Below the pieces are notes generated by a model. The model was given only the letters and a program-made list of their open reading frames with translations, was not told the origin of the DNA and did no database searches. A stretch of 64,000 nt of DNA from Diplocarpon mali (taxonomy: Eukaryota; Ascomycota; Leotiomycetes; Helotiales; Drepanopezizaceae), in the NCBI GenBank assembly GCA_024741835.1, contig JAENRP010000187.1, positions 17,633-81,632 on the forward strand, in the 5' to 3' direction. Position numbers and translations under genes: made by a program. Below, one piece after another: positions 10,841 to 21,502 of the stretch (positions are counted from its first letter, which is position 1; the number at the start of each line of letters is the position of its first letter).

Positions 10841-11960
10841 TCAGCTTGGGCTCTGTCCCTCATCTAGCATTGAGTTACCGCTCGGATCACCCAAGTGAGA
10901 GGAATCAAGGGGGAGGCTCATAGAGGAGTGGTCCAGTTCATGCAGTTCGCGGACAGGCCACCCGAATGTTGGGCTTGCAGGAGTTGAACCTTCTGGTGGG
11001 AGAGTATGGGATACCTAGGGCTTGAATGAGATTTCCGCGGCTTACCTGCGTTTTCAAACCCTAGGTTGGCAAAGGAGACAATGCCAGCGTCTGCTAGCGC
11101 TGTCATTGCATCAGTTGTCCACTTCGACTGAATTAGCCCTGTCAATTTGGTAACCTGCATGACCCTGAGTATGTCTGAGGGATCTTGGGTCAGATCTGAA
11201 GACGCAGATTTCAGATGGAAATTTGTACGCACGATGATGCAGTCATAATTTTCGAGAGCAGGATTGCCCTCTCCTCCAGCGAGAGGTCCAAGGATCCTTT
11301 CACGGTTCTGTCGCCCAAGAGGAACTCGACTGAGGACGTTGCGAATGAGATCGCACTGCGACTCAATAGACCCACGATTGGGGTCTAGTGTAGAGATTCT
11401 GTACAATAGGACGAGGGAATCCGACGAAGTTACGTCTCGCACGGGTCGTACTTCCTCTACCCATCTCCGGGGAGAGGTTTGCAACCCTTCTGGCGACGTG
11501 AAAGCAGCGTGAAAGAGTGTCCCCGAGAATTGGAGAGATTGATCCGGGGTGCTGGGTGGGTGGGCGAGGAAAATGGCTCGGTGCTTTCCCAAATCAGCAA
11601 AGCATAGAAAAGCAGAATATGAGTATGTTGGCGGTAGGACTGACTCGCTGACATAGGAGCGACGGAGTGTCAGGAGCACAGCATATACGAACGTACATAA
11701 TCGTCAACTTGGGGGGCATTAAAAGTCAGGTACAGGCTATTCCGCCGAATGTCTTTGGGGTCTGGGTTTGTAGTTGGTTCTGCGGCGTCGCATTCTGGTT
11801 CCGATACAGAATCCACGTGCGAGGAAATTGGTGACGGCGAGGACTGATTCGATTTTGAATGTCGTGAAGGATGTACCGGCCCGCGTATTCGCACAACGGG
11901 TCGAGGTGTAGTACGAGACGGCGAAGAATGACGGGAGGGTTTAAACATGGCAGATTGCAT
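10841..11960 (-). CDS. Conserved-looking hypothetical protein, multi-exon
   Basis: Exons read 11960 to about 11689, 11647-11233, 11127-11046 and 10992-10841. The last junction is clear: GENA-like sequence FENA joins EGSTPASPTFGWPVRELHEL across a 53-nt intron. The 105-nt intron 11128-11232 is optional because it is a multiple of three, but removing it gives the smoother DCIISKWTTDAMTALADAG. The first intron (11648-11688, only 41 nt) is the weakest call. The N-terminus is basic and Ser/Pro-rich (MFKPSRHSSPSRTTP); the middle has KHRAIFLAHPP, GTLFHAAF and WVEEVRPVRD. The layout resembles small fungal proteins of unknown function that begin KHxAIFI and carry a WT-x-DAxxAL segment. No signal peptide or membrane segment is evident. 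I assign no function. An alternative start codon is at 11948. Confidence 0.6.
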
Positions 11961-14196
11961 GTTGAGCAGGATTCATCAATAGTATACGTAGGGAAGATTT
12001 GCTTATTCCAAGATCAGAGAAGGTCTCTCCTGTCTCGCTACCCTCAGCCCGGAAAAGCAGACTCGGGAAGCAACAAATTGGAGCGCGGGAGGACTATCGG
12101 TTGTCGCGAAGAGTTTCACGATAGCACGGACGACAAAATGACGAAAGAAGCATGCGTGAAGTGAGATGACTTTCTTTTCTTTTTTCCGCAAACAATGTTT
12201 GGCACGACACGTGGCAGGCCAACGGGATAACAGCAATCAAGCTGTTTGGAGGATGCGACGAAGAAGAAGAGACTCATATCGATGCGAGATGCTCGTCGTG
12301 GCAAATATTCGGAGCAGTCTGACCCTCGTGCAACTTGCTTCACATCTGGTTCGCATGATGTGTGTAAGCATGGCAAGTTCTCCACCGGCACTAAATCATC
12401 AGCCTCGCAGGTCGCGGAAAAACCGGCTTGAGCCCGAGAGGTGGAAGAGCTGTCAAGATGGAGTTTATACGCAGAAGCTGAACCTAGTCCGATGGCAGGT
12501 GGGGCGACGGCCGAAGCTTCAGGAACTGGGCGGCGATGTTTGGTTTCTTTCCAGCGGTGAGATGAACAATGCCCTGTCTCGTCCCGCCTCGGTCGTTTGG
12601 TGCAGACAAGCATTGGAATATATCAGATATCAGAAAACCCGCAGCCAGACATGGAGATAGGCGCTGACGCTTCGAACGACGCCAGGGATCGACAGAAAGC
12701 GCTCCCATCGGCGCAAATGAAGGACGAAGGCAGAAACACACTGCACCGCTGTGGGAACTGGGCCCTAGGCACCGAGGGATCGAGCAGGTGGGTAGCTCTT
12801 ATTGAACAGTCCGTTCCCGCACGAAGAGTCCCTCTGTTGCAACGGCCGGCCAGTGTGGACGGACCTCTGATACCTCGAGATAGCTTGTTTTCTTGCTGAA
12901 CAGAGACTCGATAATGGGGATGCTTGTATTTGTAGCTCGTCGAGAAGAAAACTGAGTATCAGGCCGAGCATGGATGTCGTTCGCGCCGCNNGTACCCTAT
13001 AGCCCCACGACAGGGCGGGAAGTCAAATGGAAGAAAAAAAAGGGAGGCGGCGGCGTTCGAGATTGACAACTCGGGGCTCCATGGTACTGTAAGCTTGGAC
13101 TAGACAATACAGAAAACCATAGCCTGGCAGCGAAGTAACCACATACAGAATGACGGTGGCGCGCCAGTACTCGCCGGCGTCTTTGGTCCACACAGCGGTG
13201 AGGAGAGGTTCTCACGAGAATCCCAATTCTGTTCTCTCAATCGAGCCTCTGGCTTGAGGCGAGCAGCCGGGGCCAGGTCAGCCGCGACGTGGAATCCACG
13301 ACCCTGAATCGAAAAGCAGTGCTGTGCGGCTGGATAACGAGCAGCTGTGACGCAGAAACACACAGCAAGAACTCGAGGGCCAGCGTTCCCGTTGGAAAGG
13401 GTTAGAGAATGGGCCCTGGCCACACGCACACAGCAAAGGAGGACCCCATGTCATCGACGATACTGTACTGTCTTTCCGACAAACCTAATGCAACAGCATC
13501 TGGCATGCATGCTGCAGGACCAACAGTGGCGTGAAATCCCCCCCAGCTCGGTGGCATGGGCCTTATTTCGGGCACGTACTTGCGTCGGTAAAAGCATGAT
13601 CCTGGAACGCAGAGACCCCAGACCAGGTCGATGTAAGGGTATGAAGAGAACGGAGGGAAAGGAAAGACGAGGGTTGGGGAATTCTTCACACGAGCAAGAC
13701 AACCGCGAGGTTTTGCGCAGTGAGGAACTAGCGATTTGGTATTTCCACGATGAAGCGTGACGGTCCAAAACTGCGGCTGTGACCCTCCCGAGTGAGGGAT
13801 CAAGAGCAGTGCATGATCAAAAGTACGCTAAGTATTGCGTACTGAGAAATTCCAGCTGTCATGGCTTGCATTTCCTCATCCATGCCTCGTATCCTGCGTC
13901 CATCGGGTATATACAGATACGTGAGATGAAAGTAATTCGATCAGATGCTAGGTACAGCTTCAGACAACTGCTCGGCCCCGTGCTGTTGGATCGTCAAGTA
14001 CTCGTTGTGGAGGTTCTCAACGAAGTGATCGTGATCGGTAAGCTTAGGATCTTGATGTAATGCGGAGACACACCAATGTCGCCCAATGGTCATATTCGAT
14101 TCATAACATGGATTGTTACATCCTGGCGAGTGTCCGGATAACGACTGAGAGAGTGGAGCCGTCCGATCGTCAGGAGAGCCCCACGAGTTCTTCCTT
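11961..14196. other. Intergenic region without a recognised gene
   Basis: About 2.2 kb with a 2-base N gap at 12990-12991. Several 60-165 codon frames exist on both strands but none has family motifs, credible splice partners or protein-like composition. It presumably includes the upstream region of the preceding gene and the 3' region of DPH1. Confidence 0.45.
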
Positions 14197-15587
14197 TCAT
14201 CCTGTAGCGGCGACTATTCCGATGTCTTTGGTTCTGCCAAGTCCTTCTTTCCCATAGTAATCCATGGGATAGACATCCCCATTCCCTGTCGCCCAGTCTT
14301 CCTTTTCACCCAGGACAATCAACGACTCATATGGTGTCAATAGCGGTCTAGGAAATGCATATCCCCAATCGATACTCAGCCTAGGGCAAGCAACTTGCAC
14401 CCAGCATTCAACATCGTCCATCAAAGCCAGCTTGCCAGGGAAAATTTCGCTGAGAAGAAGGTTGATGTAAGAAATTCCGTGGTCTTCTAATTTCTTCTCG
14501 ATCAAAGCCATTGTATGTGGATTCCCTTGACGTCCGAGGGACCCCAGGATAAGACCCCATTTCTTTGCCGATTTTGCAGCTGTTATTGCCTCACGGCGGA
14601 GAGTGTGCATTTCCTTGTGATCATAGGTCTCTCTTGTCAGCTTTCTGGAATATGGGTCGTACCGGTATGCTGGGATCATCGGATTGTGGATCATGGCACT
14701 CTCGAGATGAAACCGTCCATCCCCAAGGTAAAGTATTATATCGACCTCACTCGTCAAACGTGGAGACGTGCAGCCCAGAATTTCTCCCTTACTCAGTGGA
14801 GAGATTTGTGGTATGAGAAGCTTGTATCCTGCCTTCTCTAGTGGTTCTCGAACACCATGAAGGGTAGCATTGAATTGAATCGTTCCGACAATTGCGATAC
14901 TCTTTCCCGAGGGGAAATTCTTTTCAAGTGTGGATAGCAGATGCGCAGTGTCGATACTGATATCCACAAATACGTATAGTGTCTTGATCGTTGTGACATC
15001 CACTGGAATCAAGCAAGAATGCGCGTAATGTATCAATAGATCGCATCCGAGTGCCCTCGCCGTGTAATCGTCAATACAACAAGCTCCGTACGTGACATCT
15101 CCCATGATCAAAGTCTCGATGCCAGGGCAAAATTGTGTGAGAATATCCGATATCGTAGTTGCAAAAAGAAGTAATCCTTCCGGCATCTGTAGAGCTACCT
15201 TCGTCGACATATTGGTTCGTATGCGGTGAATTGTCTTGTGTATTTCGAATGAGTAGTTTGGGGGGAGGAGCGAGATTGCAGAGTTGATTTCGGGATCGCT
15301 CAGGATTTCGAGAGGCACTTGGTTCAAAGTCCGGGGTGCTCGCCTTGCCTTCGAAACTGTGGAAGATCAATATTCAGCATACTCCTCCTACTATACGCAT
15401 GGCACGGCTTACCCTGAATTGTGCCGCTGGTCTCCACAGGGTCGGCATTCTTCGACGCGGCTTCCGCAGCTTGCCTTCTCCCAACGAAACGTTTCTTTGG
15501 CTGCCGCTGGACAGTGAATGCCTCCTTTATCTGTTCGTCGAGGTCTACAGCGACTCCCAAGTTAGCACCGACCCTGTCCTCCTCCAT
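14197..15587 (-). CDS. DPH1: Diphthamide biosynthesis protein 1 (2-(3-amino-3-carboxypropyl)histidine synthase subunit 1)
   Basis: Exons 15587-15413 and 15356-14197, a 56-nt intron, 444 residues. The junction restores [16 protein letters not shown], typical of the family. With Dph2 (and the Dph3 electron donor) Dph1 uses a 4Fe-4S cluster to transfer the 3-amino-3-carboxypropyl group of S-adenosylmethionine to a histidine of eEF2, the first step of diphthamide synthesis in the cytosol. The three cluster cysteines expected from archaeal Dph2 are visible: GDVTYGAC (about Cys151), GEILGCTSP (about Cys254) and [11 protein letters not shown] (about Cys382). Length is normal for a fungal Dph1 and the C-terminus is intact. 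The start at 15587 is the first ATG in a plausible context; the N-terminal 20 residues are the least certain part. It lies head-to-head with the nitrilase gene. Confidence 0.95.
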
Positions 15588-16007
15588 CTCTGCGTTGTTG
15601 TGGTGACAAGGTAATGGTCGCGAAAGGTGGTTGAGTGGTTGTTTTGCTTCGAGTAAGGAAACCTACTAGCGCGGGGCAAGGCAGGCTCCCCCGCCGGGCC
15701 GAGGATTTTATCGTGGGCCCACAACCAATTCCCCTTCGCATCAAGGACTAAAACAGCATCCAGGATCAAAACTACGCCGACAAGAACGGCCAGCTTGGCT
15801 TTGCGTAATTCCTCGCGCAAGGCGATCAAAAGTTCACTCCTCAATGTTCGTCTATAAATCAATGCACGCAGCAGAGCATACGATGCGCCTCAATTTCCCG
15901 CTATGAAACGGCCTCCTTCTTGGTCGGCGTGAGAAGCCCTTGCGCGCCCCGAAAAAACAGTGTGTACATTCAGATCATCCCACTTTGTAAAGAACGAGTG
16001 GCCCATT
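15588..16007. promoter_or_regulatory. Shared upstream region of DPH1 and the nitrilase gene
   Basis: 420 bp between two divergent start codons. It must hold both promoters. No clear TATA box or named site seen. Confidence 0.5.
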
Positions 16008-17050
16008 ATGTACAAAACGCTTCGAACTTTACAGAGCTTGCACTTTGCCAAACCCTCCCGCTCTCTCCATAGTACTCTCTTACAAAAATCTATATCGACC
16101 ATGCCCGTCCTATTGAAGAAGTCAGCCAAACTTGCTTTGGTACAGCTTGCCAGTGGTTTGTGGTATTCAGCCTACCATGTATTCCAAAGCTGACACGAGT
16201 TGCAGGCGCAGACAAAACCCACAACCTCGCCCATGCCCGCGAAAAGGTCCTCTCTGCGGCGTCTGCGGGTGCCAACATTGTCGTTCTGCCAGAATGCTTC
16301 AATTCCCCGTATGGATGTGACTACTTCCCCTCGTATGCCGAAACTCTGCTCCCATCCCCACCTACGGAGGAGCAGTCTCCGTCCTTCCACGCGCTTTCTG
16401 CCATAGCCGCAGAAGCCAAGATATATCTAGTGGGAGGCTCGATCCCAGAGCTAGAAACGGAGACGAAGAAGTATTACAACACATCTTTGACATTCTCGCC
16501 AGAAGGCAAGCTACTGGCAACACATCGAAAGGTGCATCTCTTCGACATTGATATCCCAGGCAAGATCACATTCAAAGAATCGGAAGTATTGTCACCTGGG
16601 AGCAAGGTCACTATCGTTGACCTTCCCGAATATGGGAAGATAGCTATTGCCATCTGCTATGATATTCGCTTCCCGGAATTAGCTATGATCGCCGCGAGGA
16701 AAGGCGCTTTTGCGTTGATCTATCCGGGCGCGTTCAATACAACGACTGGTCCACTGCACTGGAAATTGCAAGGACAAGCGAGAGCCATGGATAATCAGGT
16801 ATACGTCGCATTGTGTAGTCCGGCAAGAGATGTGGACGCTAGTTACCATGCATGGGGCCACAGCCTCGTCTGTGATCCTATGGCAGCAGTATTGGTTGAA
16901 GCTGGGGAGTCTGAACAGATAGTCTTCGCTAATCTAGATAGCGGCAAGATTGAGGAGACAAGGAAGGGTATCCCTATCTACGGACAGAGGAGATTTGATG
17001 TCTATCCTGACGTCAGCACGGGCAATATAATGCTTGAGGATGAAGCTTGA
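16008..17050 (+). CDS. Nitrilase-superfamily omega-amidase (Nit2/Nit3-like)
   Basis: Exons 16008-16155 and 16206-17050 (50-nt intron), 330 residues. The catalytic triad of the superfamily is present: Glu79 in VVLPECFNSPYG, Lys158 in THRKVHLFD and Cys200 in AICYDIRFPE. The wording and length fit the Nit2/Nit3 branch, which hydrolyses omega-amides such as alpha-ketoglutaramate, a repair/salvage step for transamination by-products. Residues 1-32 (MYKTLRTLQSLHFAKPSRSL and onward) are basic, hydroxylated and free of acidic residues, like a mitochondrial presequence. A second in-frame ATG at 16101 (MPVLLKKSAK) starts exactly where cytosolic homologues begin, so one gene may make both a mitochondrial and a cytosolic enzyme; this is inference. 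Substrate assignment rests on family resemblance only. Confidence 0.92.
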
Positions 17051-18453
17051 CGATATAGCATGTTGGCAAGAGGAGCAGGCGAGCTTGGGTCCGCAAACAA
17101 GCGAAATGTGTTCATTGGAGCAGCCCTGAAATGCACTGCTGTGTCGCTACGAGTATGAACTCCACCAGAGCATGGGCTCGAGTCCTATGAAAGATGAAGC
17201 TTTCTCTATCGGGATATTTCCTATTAGTATATCTAACGGTACCTATTTCCCAATACTGACTCGCCAATTAAGCGAAAATGAAAAGGGGTTCGCAACGAGA
17301 TCCCCGGACAGATGCGAAAAGACTCGTGCCCAAATATCCATCCGTTATAAGTGAAAGGTAGATTGCCGTAATCGGCGGCGGATTTTGCGTCCATGTGATA
17401 CTTGGTGATTGCCGAATACTTGAGCTGGACCCAAAGAATTTCCCGAATCCTTTAACACCTGAGCTTGTGTACGAGGCTGCGTCGGTCGTCTTCAGATGAC
17501 TGTCCTCTTTCCATCAGATGGAAAGCCAACCAGCAGTGAAAGCAGCCCGAGCCTTCACAATCTTGAGATTGATAGGGTGTTGAGGATATACAAGCTGTCT
17601 CGGGCTGTCTAACTTTGATTTCTTGTCAATCGCAGCCACCTTGGAACAAAAGAAATAAGCATTCAAAAGCCATTTGGCTTTAAGGATCTAAGCTTTGCGA
17701 GTACGTACGAACATCGTACAGTAACTGCAAGTAGTACGTACCCAAAACTTAAAATGCATGCGAGCGGGGCAGCTTGGCGCAAATCTTGAAGATTCAAAAT
17801 GTTTCGTAGCGCTGAACTCTTTTCGCAATCGTTCCTTTCGATTCAAGAGCTATTCTTTGGCTCGAACACCTCCTATACGGCTCGGTTTTCGAACCATAAG
17901 CAGCCCCCGCTCTACTTCAGAGAGTGGATGTAGTGGGTTCATAGAGAACCATTCTATCAGCCAAATTGCCAAAAAAAAAACCCCCCCCCGAGAGTAGATA
18001 TATTGTATACACATTGTTTTTTTCTCCTTTCCTCACGGGGCGTCGGCTAGGCCCGAAGGAGGAGATCTACTTTGCCACCAGGCGTCTCATTTCTAGTCTC
18101 TGTGGCGCTTTGATGTGGCTTCGTGAACCTCCATTTTCTGGAAATACATATCCAATTGGGCAAACTTCTCCCACCATCAAACCGTTTAAGTGTTGCTGCC
18201 TCCAACAATTGGATCCAATCTCCTGTCGCGCCGGCGCTGCAAATTAAACGGTGCGCTGGATACCCAGGAGGAGACCTTATCCGTTCGAACCAAAATATTG
18301 AAGTTCCCTCGCTTGAAGCAGACATTTGCAGAGACACATTCCTGAGCGACCCTTACATCCTAGGCCCAGGCTGTATATGAGTTGAGAGGTTTCCTTCTCG
18401 GAGTCTGTGGCTCTCTAGTTCGTTTCTCACCGTTCTCACTCACGCGTCTCCAG
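17051..18453. other. Intergenic region, no gene seen
   Basis: About 1.4 kb between two plus-strand genes. Short frames only; no tRNA or family motif noticed. It contains short A and C homopolymers near 17970-17990. The last few hundred bases presumably include the promoter of the next gene. Confidence 0.5.
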
Positions 18454-19616
18454 ATGCCGGCAACACAAATAAGCACCATGGAAGAGAGCAGACGGCGGTC
18501 GCGCAATATCGTCTTCGCTGCATTCCTTCTTCTCGTGTTCATCTGGACTGTGAAACTGGCCTTCCCCCAACACAACGTCGTCTCCGCTTACCAGAACCAT
18601 AAACCTCAACCAGCCGCAATCTCTCCAGAACCTCCTGCTAAAAAGGCCAAGGAAGGAAAGCCAGCAGCAGACAAGGGGTCGAAATCGCGGCCGGCGTCAG
18701 CAACGCTGAAAACAAGTTCGCTAGAGTCTACCTTCAATGGAACTTTGGACCAGAAAGCTGCCGTCATAATCGAGACCCGGTTCCGGACGAACCTCATCCC
18801 TTTAATCCTCCATTTCGGCAGCGTCCTCGGCCCTTCGTGGCCTATCCTCATCTACACATCCGCAGAGTCGATGGGTATGTTCGCCTCGTCCGCCGCACTG
18901 TCGAGGTACATCAAGACGCGCATAATCCAGCTTCGAATCCTGCCGCAGGAAACCCTCTTCACGAATTCTGACTCGGTAAACAAGTTTATGACGCAGCCAT
19001 GGCTATGGGAGAGCCTCGCGCCTGTCGAGAATGTTCTAATTTTCCAAAGCGACAGCATGCTCTGTGCAAACGCCGCAAGGAGCGTCGACGACTTCTTCGA
19101 GTATGATCTTGTCGGGGCTCCGATAGCTGAGGGAAGAGGAACTGGATACAACGGAGGACTGAGTCTGCGAAAACGGAAGACGATCCTACGGGTCCTGGAA
19201 AATTTTGACTGGGAGGAGGAGAAGCAGAAGGGGAATGAGAATAGATTTGAGGACCAGTATTACTATAACAGGTGAGATACGCCTTTGGCTCACGGAGTGC
19301 TGGAACAGAGGCTTATCCGCGGACAGAATGAACGAGTTGCGAGCCGAGGAGGAGGAGGCGGGAATTGATCCTAAATCGGAGGGAGCGATCAATCTGCCTA
19401 CAATGGAAGTCGCGCGAACATTCAGTGTTGAGACTATTGATTACCCGCATCCGCTGGGTGTGCACCAAGTGCACAGATGGCTGGGGGAGCAGATGGTGTC
19501 TTTAGATGATTGGTGTCCTGAATACAAGTTGGTATGTCCAAACATCTGGTGGAGTCTGGAAAGAAGCCAAGCTTACTTGGAATCAGTGCAGTGTAGACCA
19601 CATCAACGACGGTTAG
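18454..19616 (+). CDS. DUF5672-family type II membrane protein, glycosyltransferase-like
   Basis: Exons 18454-19271, 19327-19531 and 19587-19616, two 55-nt introns, 350 residues; an in-frame ATG at 18382 would add 24 residues. After a short basic cytosolic end comes one hydrophobic segment, NIVFAAFLLLVFIWTVKLAF (about residues 25-44), then a Pro/Lys-rich stem and a globular domain with AAVIIETRFRTNLIPLILHF, LIFQSDSMLC, DLVGAPIAEGRGTGYNGGLS and FEDQYYYNR. Exon 2 continues with LPTMEVARTFSVET, LGVHQVHRW and CPEYKL; exon 3 gives only CSVDHINDG and the stop, the usual end of this family. The topology is that of Golgi glycosyltransferases and the family has glycosyltransferase-like features, but its reaction is not known to me. 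The acidic FQSDS could serve as a DxD-like metal site (inference). Confidence 0.88.
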
Positions 19617-20393
19617 AGCGATATCCGGTGAGCGATTGTTTGCATTCTGTGGAGTTTCGTTCAAACGAGGTCTGGATCTGGGAGATGGAAAATCTTGTAT
19701 GTATCACTTCAGAGGAGGGTAAGCGCGTAGGTAGAAACCGAATTGGATACATTTACATGATTCTATACCATTTTATATCAAGTGTTCAATGTTAGGTGCT
19801 CAGTGTTGAGGTGCTTGGAGAGCTCTGTGTTAGAGCCCACTCTACTGGGTCTGATGACGCCCGACACGGCGAGATTCTGAAAACATCACGTCGTATATGT
19901 ATTTACTACGCAGTGCCACCAGGGTCAGTGTCAAGCCCTGAACATAGTTACGCGAATGATCTCTTATCAAGAATCTTAGGTCTGACCACGCAGACAGCGC
20001 TTTACCTAGAGTATGTCATGTACACACAGTGAAGTTAGTGTGGCGAATCACTTCTGATCAGCAGGCTGCTCTTTCTGGGTACGTCAGGAAGATTTGCATG
20101 GAATTCTAGAAGGATCTGGAATTACAGATGTATTTAATGATACTTATGTTGTACAATTATGTTGCAAAAGGAAGGATAGTTGGGGTCACGATGTTATGTA
20201 GTGGGGACGTTTGTTTATTGATATTTGATTTAACCGAGCAAGTCAGCACGACCACCCGTCCATCTCCAACTTGGCCCTGCCCCTGGGCCTGGGAGAATTT
20301 TTTTAGAACTTGAACGTATACAGGAAGCCTCCGAAAGATCCACTCTGAATGTCTTCCCAGCGAAGATAAAATACATAGCCCTGCCTCCGGTGC
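19617..20393. other. Intergenic region between convergent genes
   Basis: 777 bp at the 3' ends of the DUF5672 and GH43 genes. No gene seen; AT-rich in the second half. Confidence 0.5.
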
Positions 20394-21502
20394 TCAGTAA
20401 ATGACTGGCCAATCGTCCACGTACTTGACAAGGTTGATTCCCAGCTGCGCGACACCATCATCTCTATAGTAGTGGTAAAAGATCACATCGCCATCGTTGT
20501 CGGCGAGTATGGCGTTGTGACCTGGTCCGTGAACGGAGCCGTGGGACGCCAACATCTGAGTTCCTCCGCCCTGCATCATAAGTTTTTCTTTCTTGTCAAC
20601 GTAAGGCCCCTGCAGTTCCTTTGAACGGCCAACCATTATGCGGTAAGTACTGTCCGCACCCTTACAGCAAGAGTCGAATGAAACCCAGAGATAGAAGTAA
20701 TCGCCCCTCTGCACGATAAACGGTGCCTCAATAGCGCCACCGTCGTTTGGTCGAGCGGCGAGGTCGATGAGGGGGCCACCCAGATTCATGCCGGTTGAGG
20801 GGTCGAGTTGAATCATCTTGATGCCAGACCAAAACGATCCGAACGTCAAGAACCACTGTCCGTCTAAGGTGACATAAAGGTTACCGTCAATGGCATTGTA
20901 ATCATCACCCTTCTTAGACTTCACGACTATACCATTGTTGTGCCATGAGCCGGGCAGGCCAGTCGTGCTCGTCGCAAGGAATATGGCTGATTCGGTAGAT
21001 CCAAACGAAGACGCCGAGTAGTACATGAAGTACTGCTTGCCGTGATAGGAGATATCTGGTGCCCAAAGGTTCTTATTGCCTTTGGTATATGTTGTCGTCC
21101 AAGGTGCGCCACTTCTCTGATGTCAGCCATGCTTATTATCTAATTGCGTGCTTGCGATCGTCAAGTTTTCAGCCCTCAAAGCGGGATGTTCAACTTTCTA
21201 CGGGAATGAGGTCTCGAGACCAAAAAGACATTGGGCGGCCAGATGTGAGAAGATCCAACGTACTCTGGGAATGCAGGGCCAATGTCCTTCCATGCAGTAC
21301 GATCGGTTGATGTCTTCAATTGTATGTTATCTCCGGTGTAGGCTGCGAGGTAAGTTCCTTCAGGAGTTTTAACCACTGTTGGATCGTGAATGAAAGTATC
21401 ACCAGTGACCGGCCCCGGATTGACGTTTTGCCTCGGAAAAAGAGACGCAGTAGCGCTTGCTAAGAAGCTGCCAATGGCGAGTGTTCGTAAAGGCAATAGC
21501 AT
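20394..21502 (-). CDS. Secreted GH43 endo-1,5-alpha-L-arabinanase
   Basis: Exons 21502-21264 and 21114-20394 (149-nt intron), 319 residues; the junction gives GPAFPESGAPWTTTY. The N-terminus MLLPLRTLAIGSFLASATAS is a signal peptide. The three acidic residues of five-bladed GH43 enzymes are seen: Asp in TFIHDPTVVK (base), Asp in DYNAIDGNLYV (pKa modulator) and Glu in GGAIEAPFIVQ (acid). LWAPDISYHGKQYFMYYS and HGSVHGPGHNAI are typical of the endo-arabinanase subgroup (AbnA-like), which cuts alpha-1,5 arabinan side chains of pectin outside the cell. Length is that of single-domain arabinanases; no carbohydrate-binding module. It faces the AT-rich gene-free block, which contains its promoter. Confidence 0.93.

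Noticed and set aside
10242..10898. 218-codon plus-strand frame
   Set aside because: No motif, and it overlaps an exon on the other strand with better splice and codon support.
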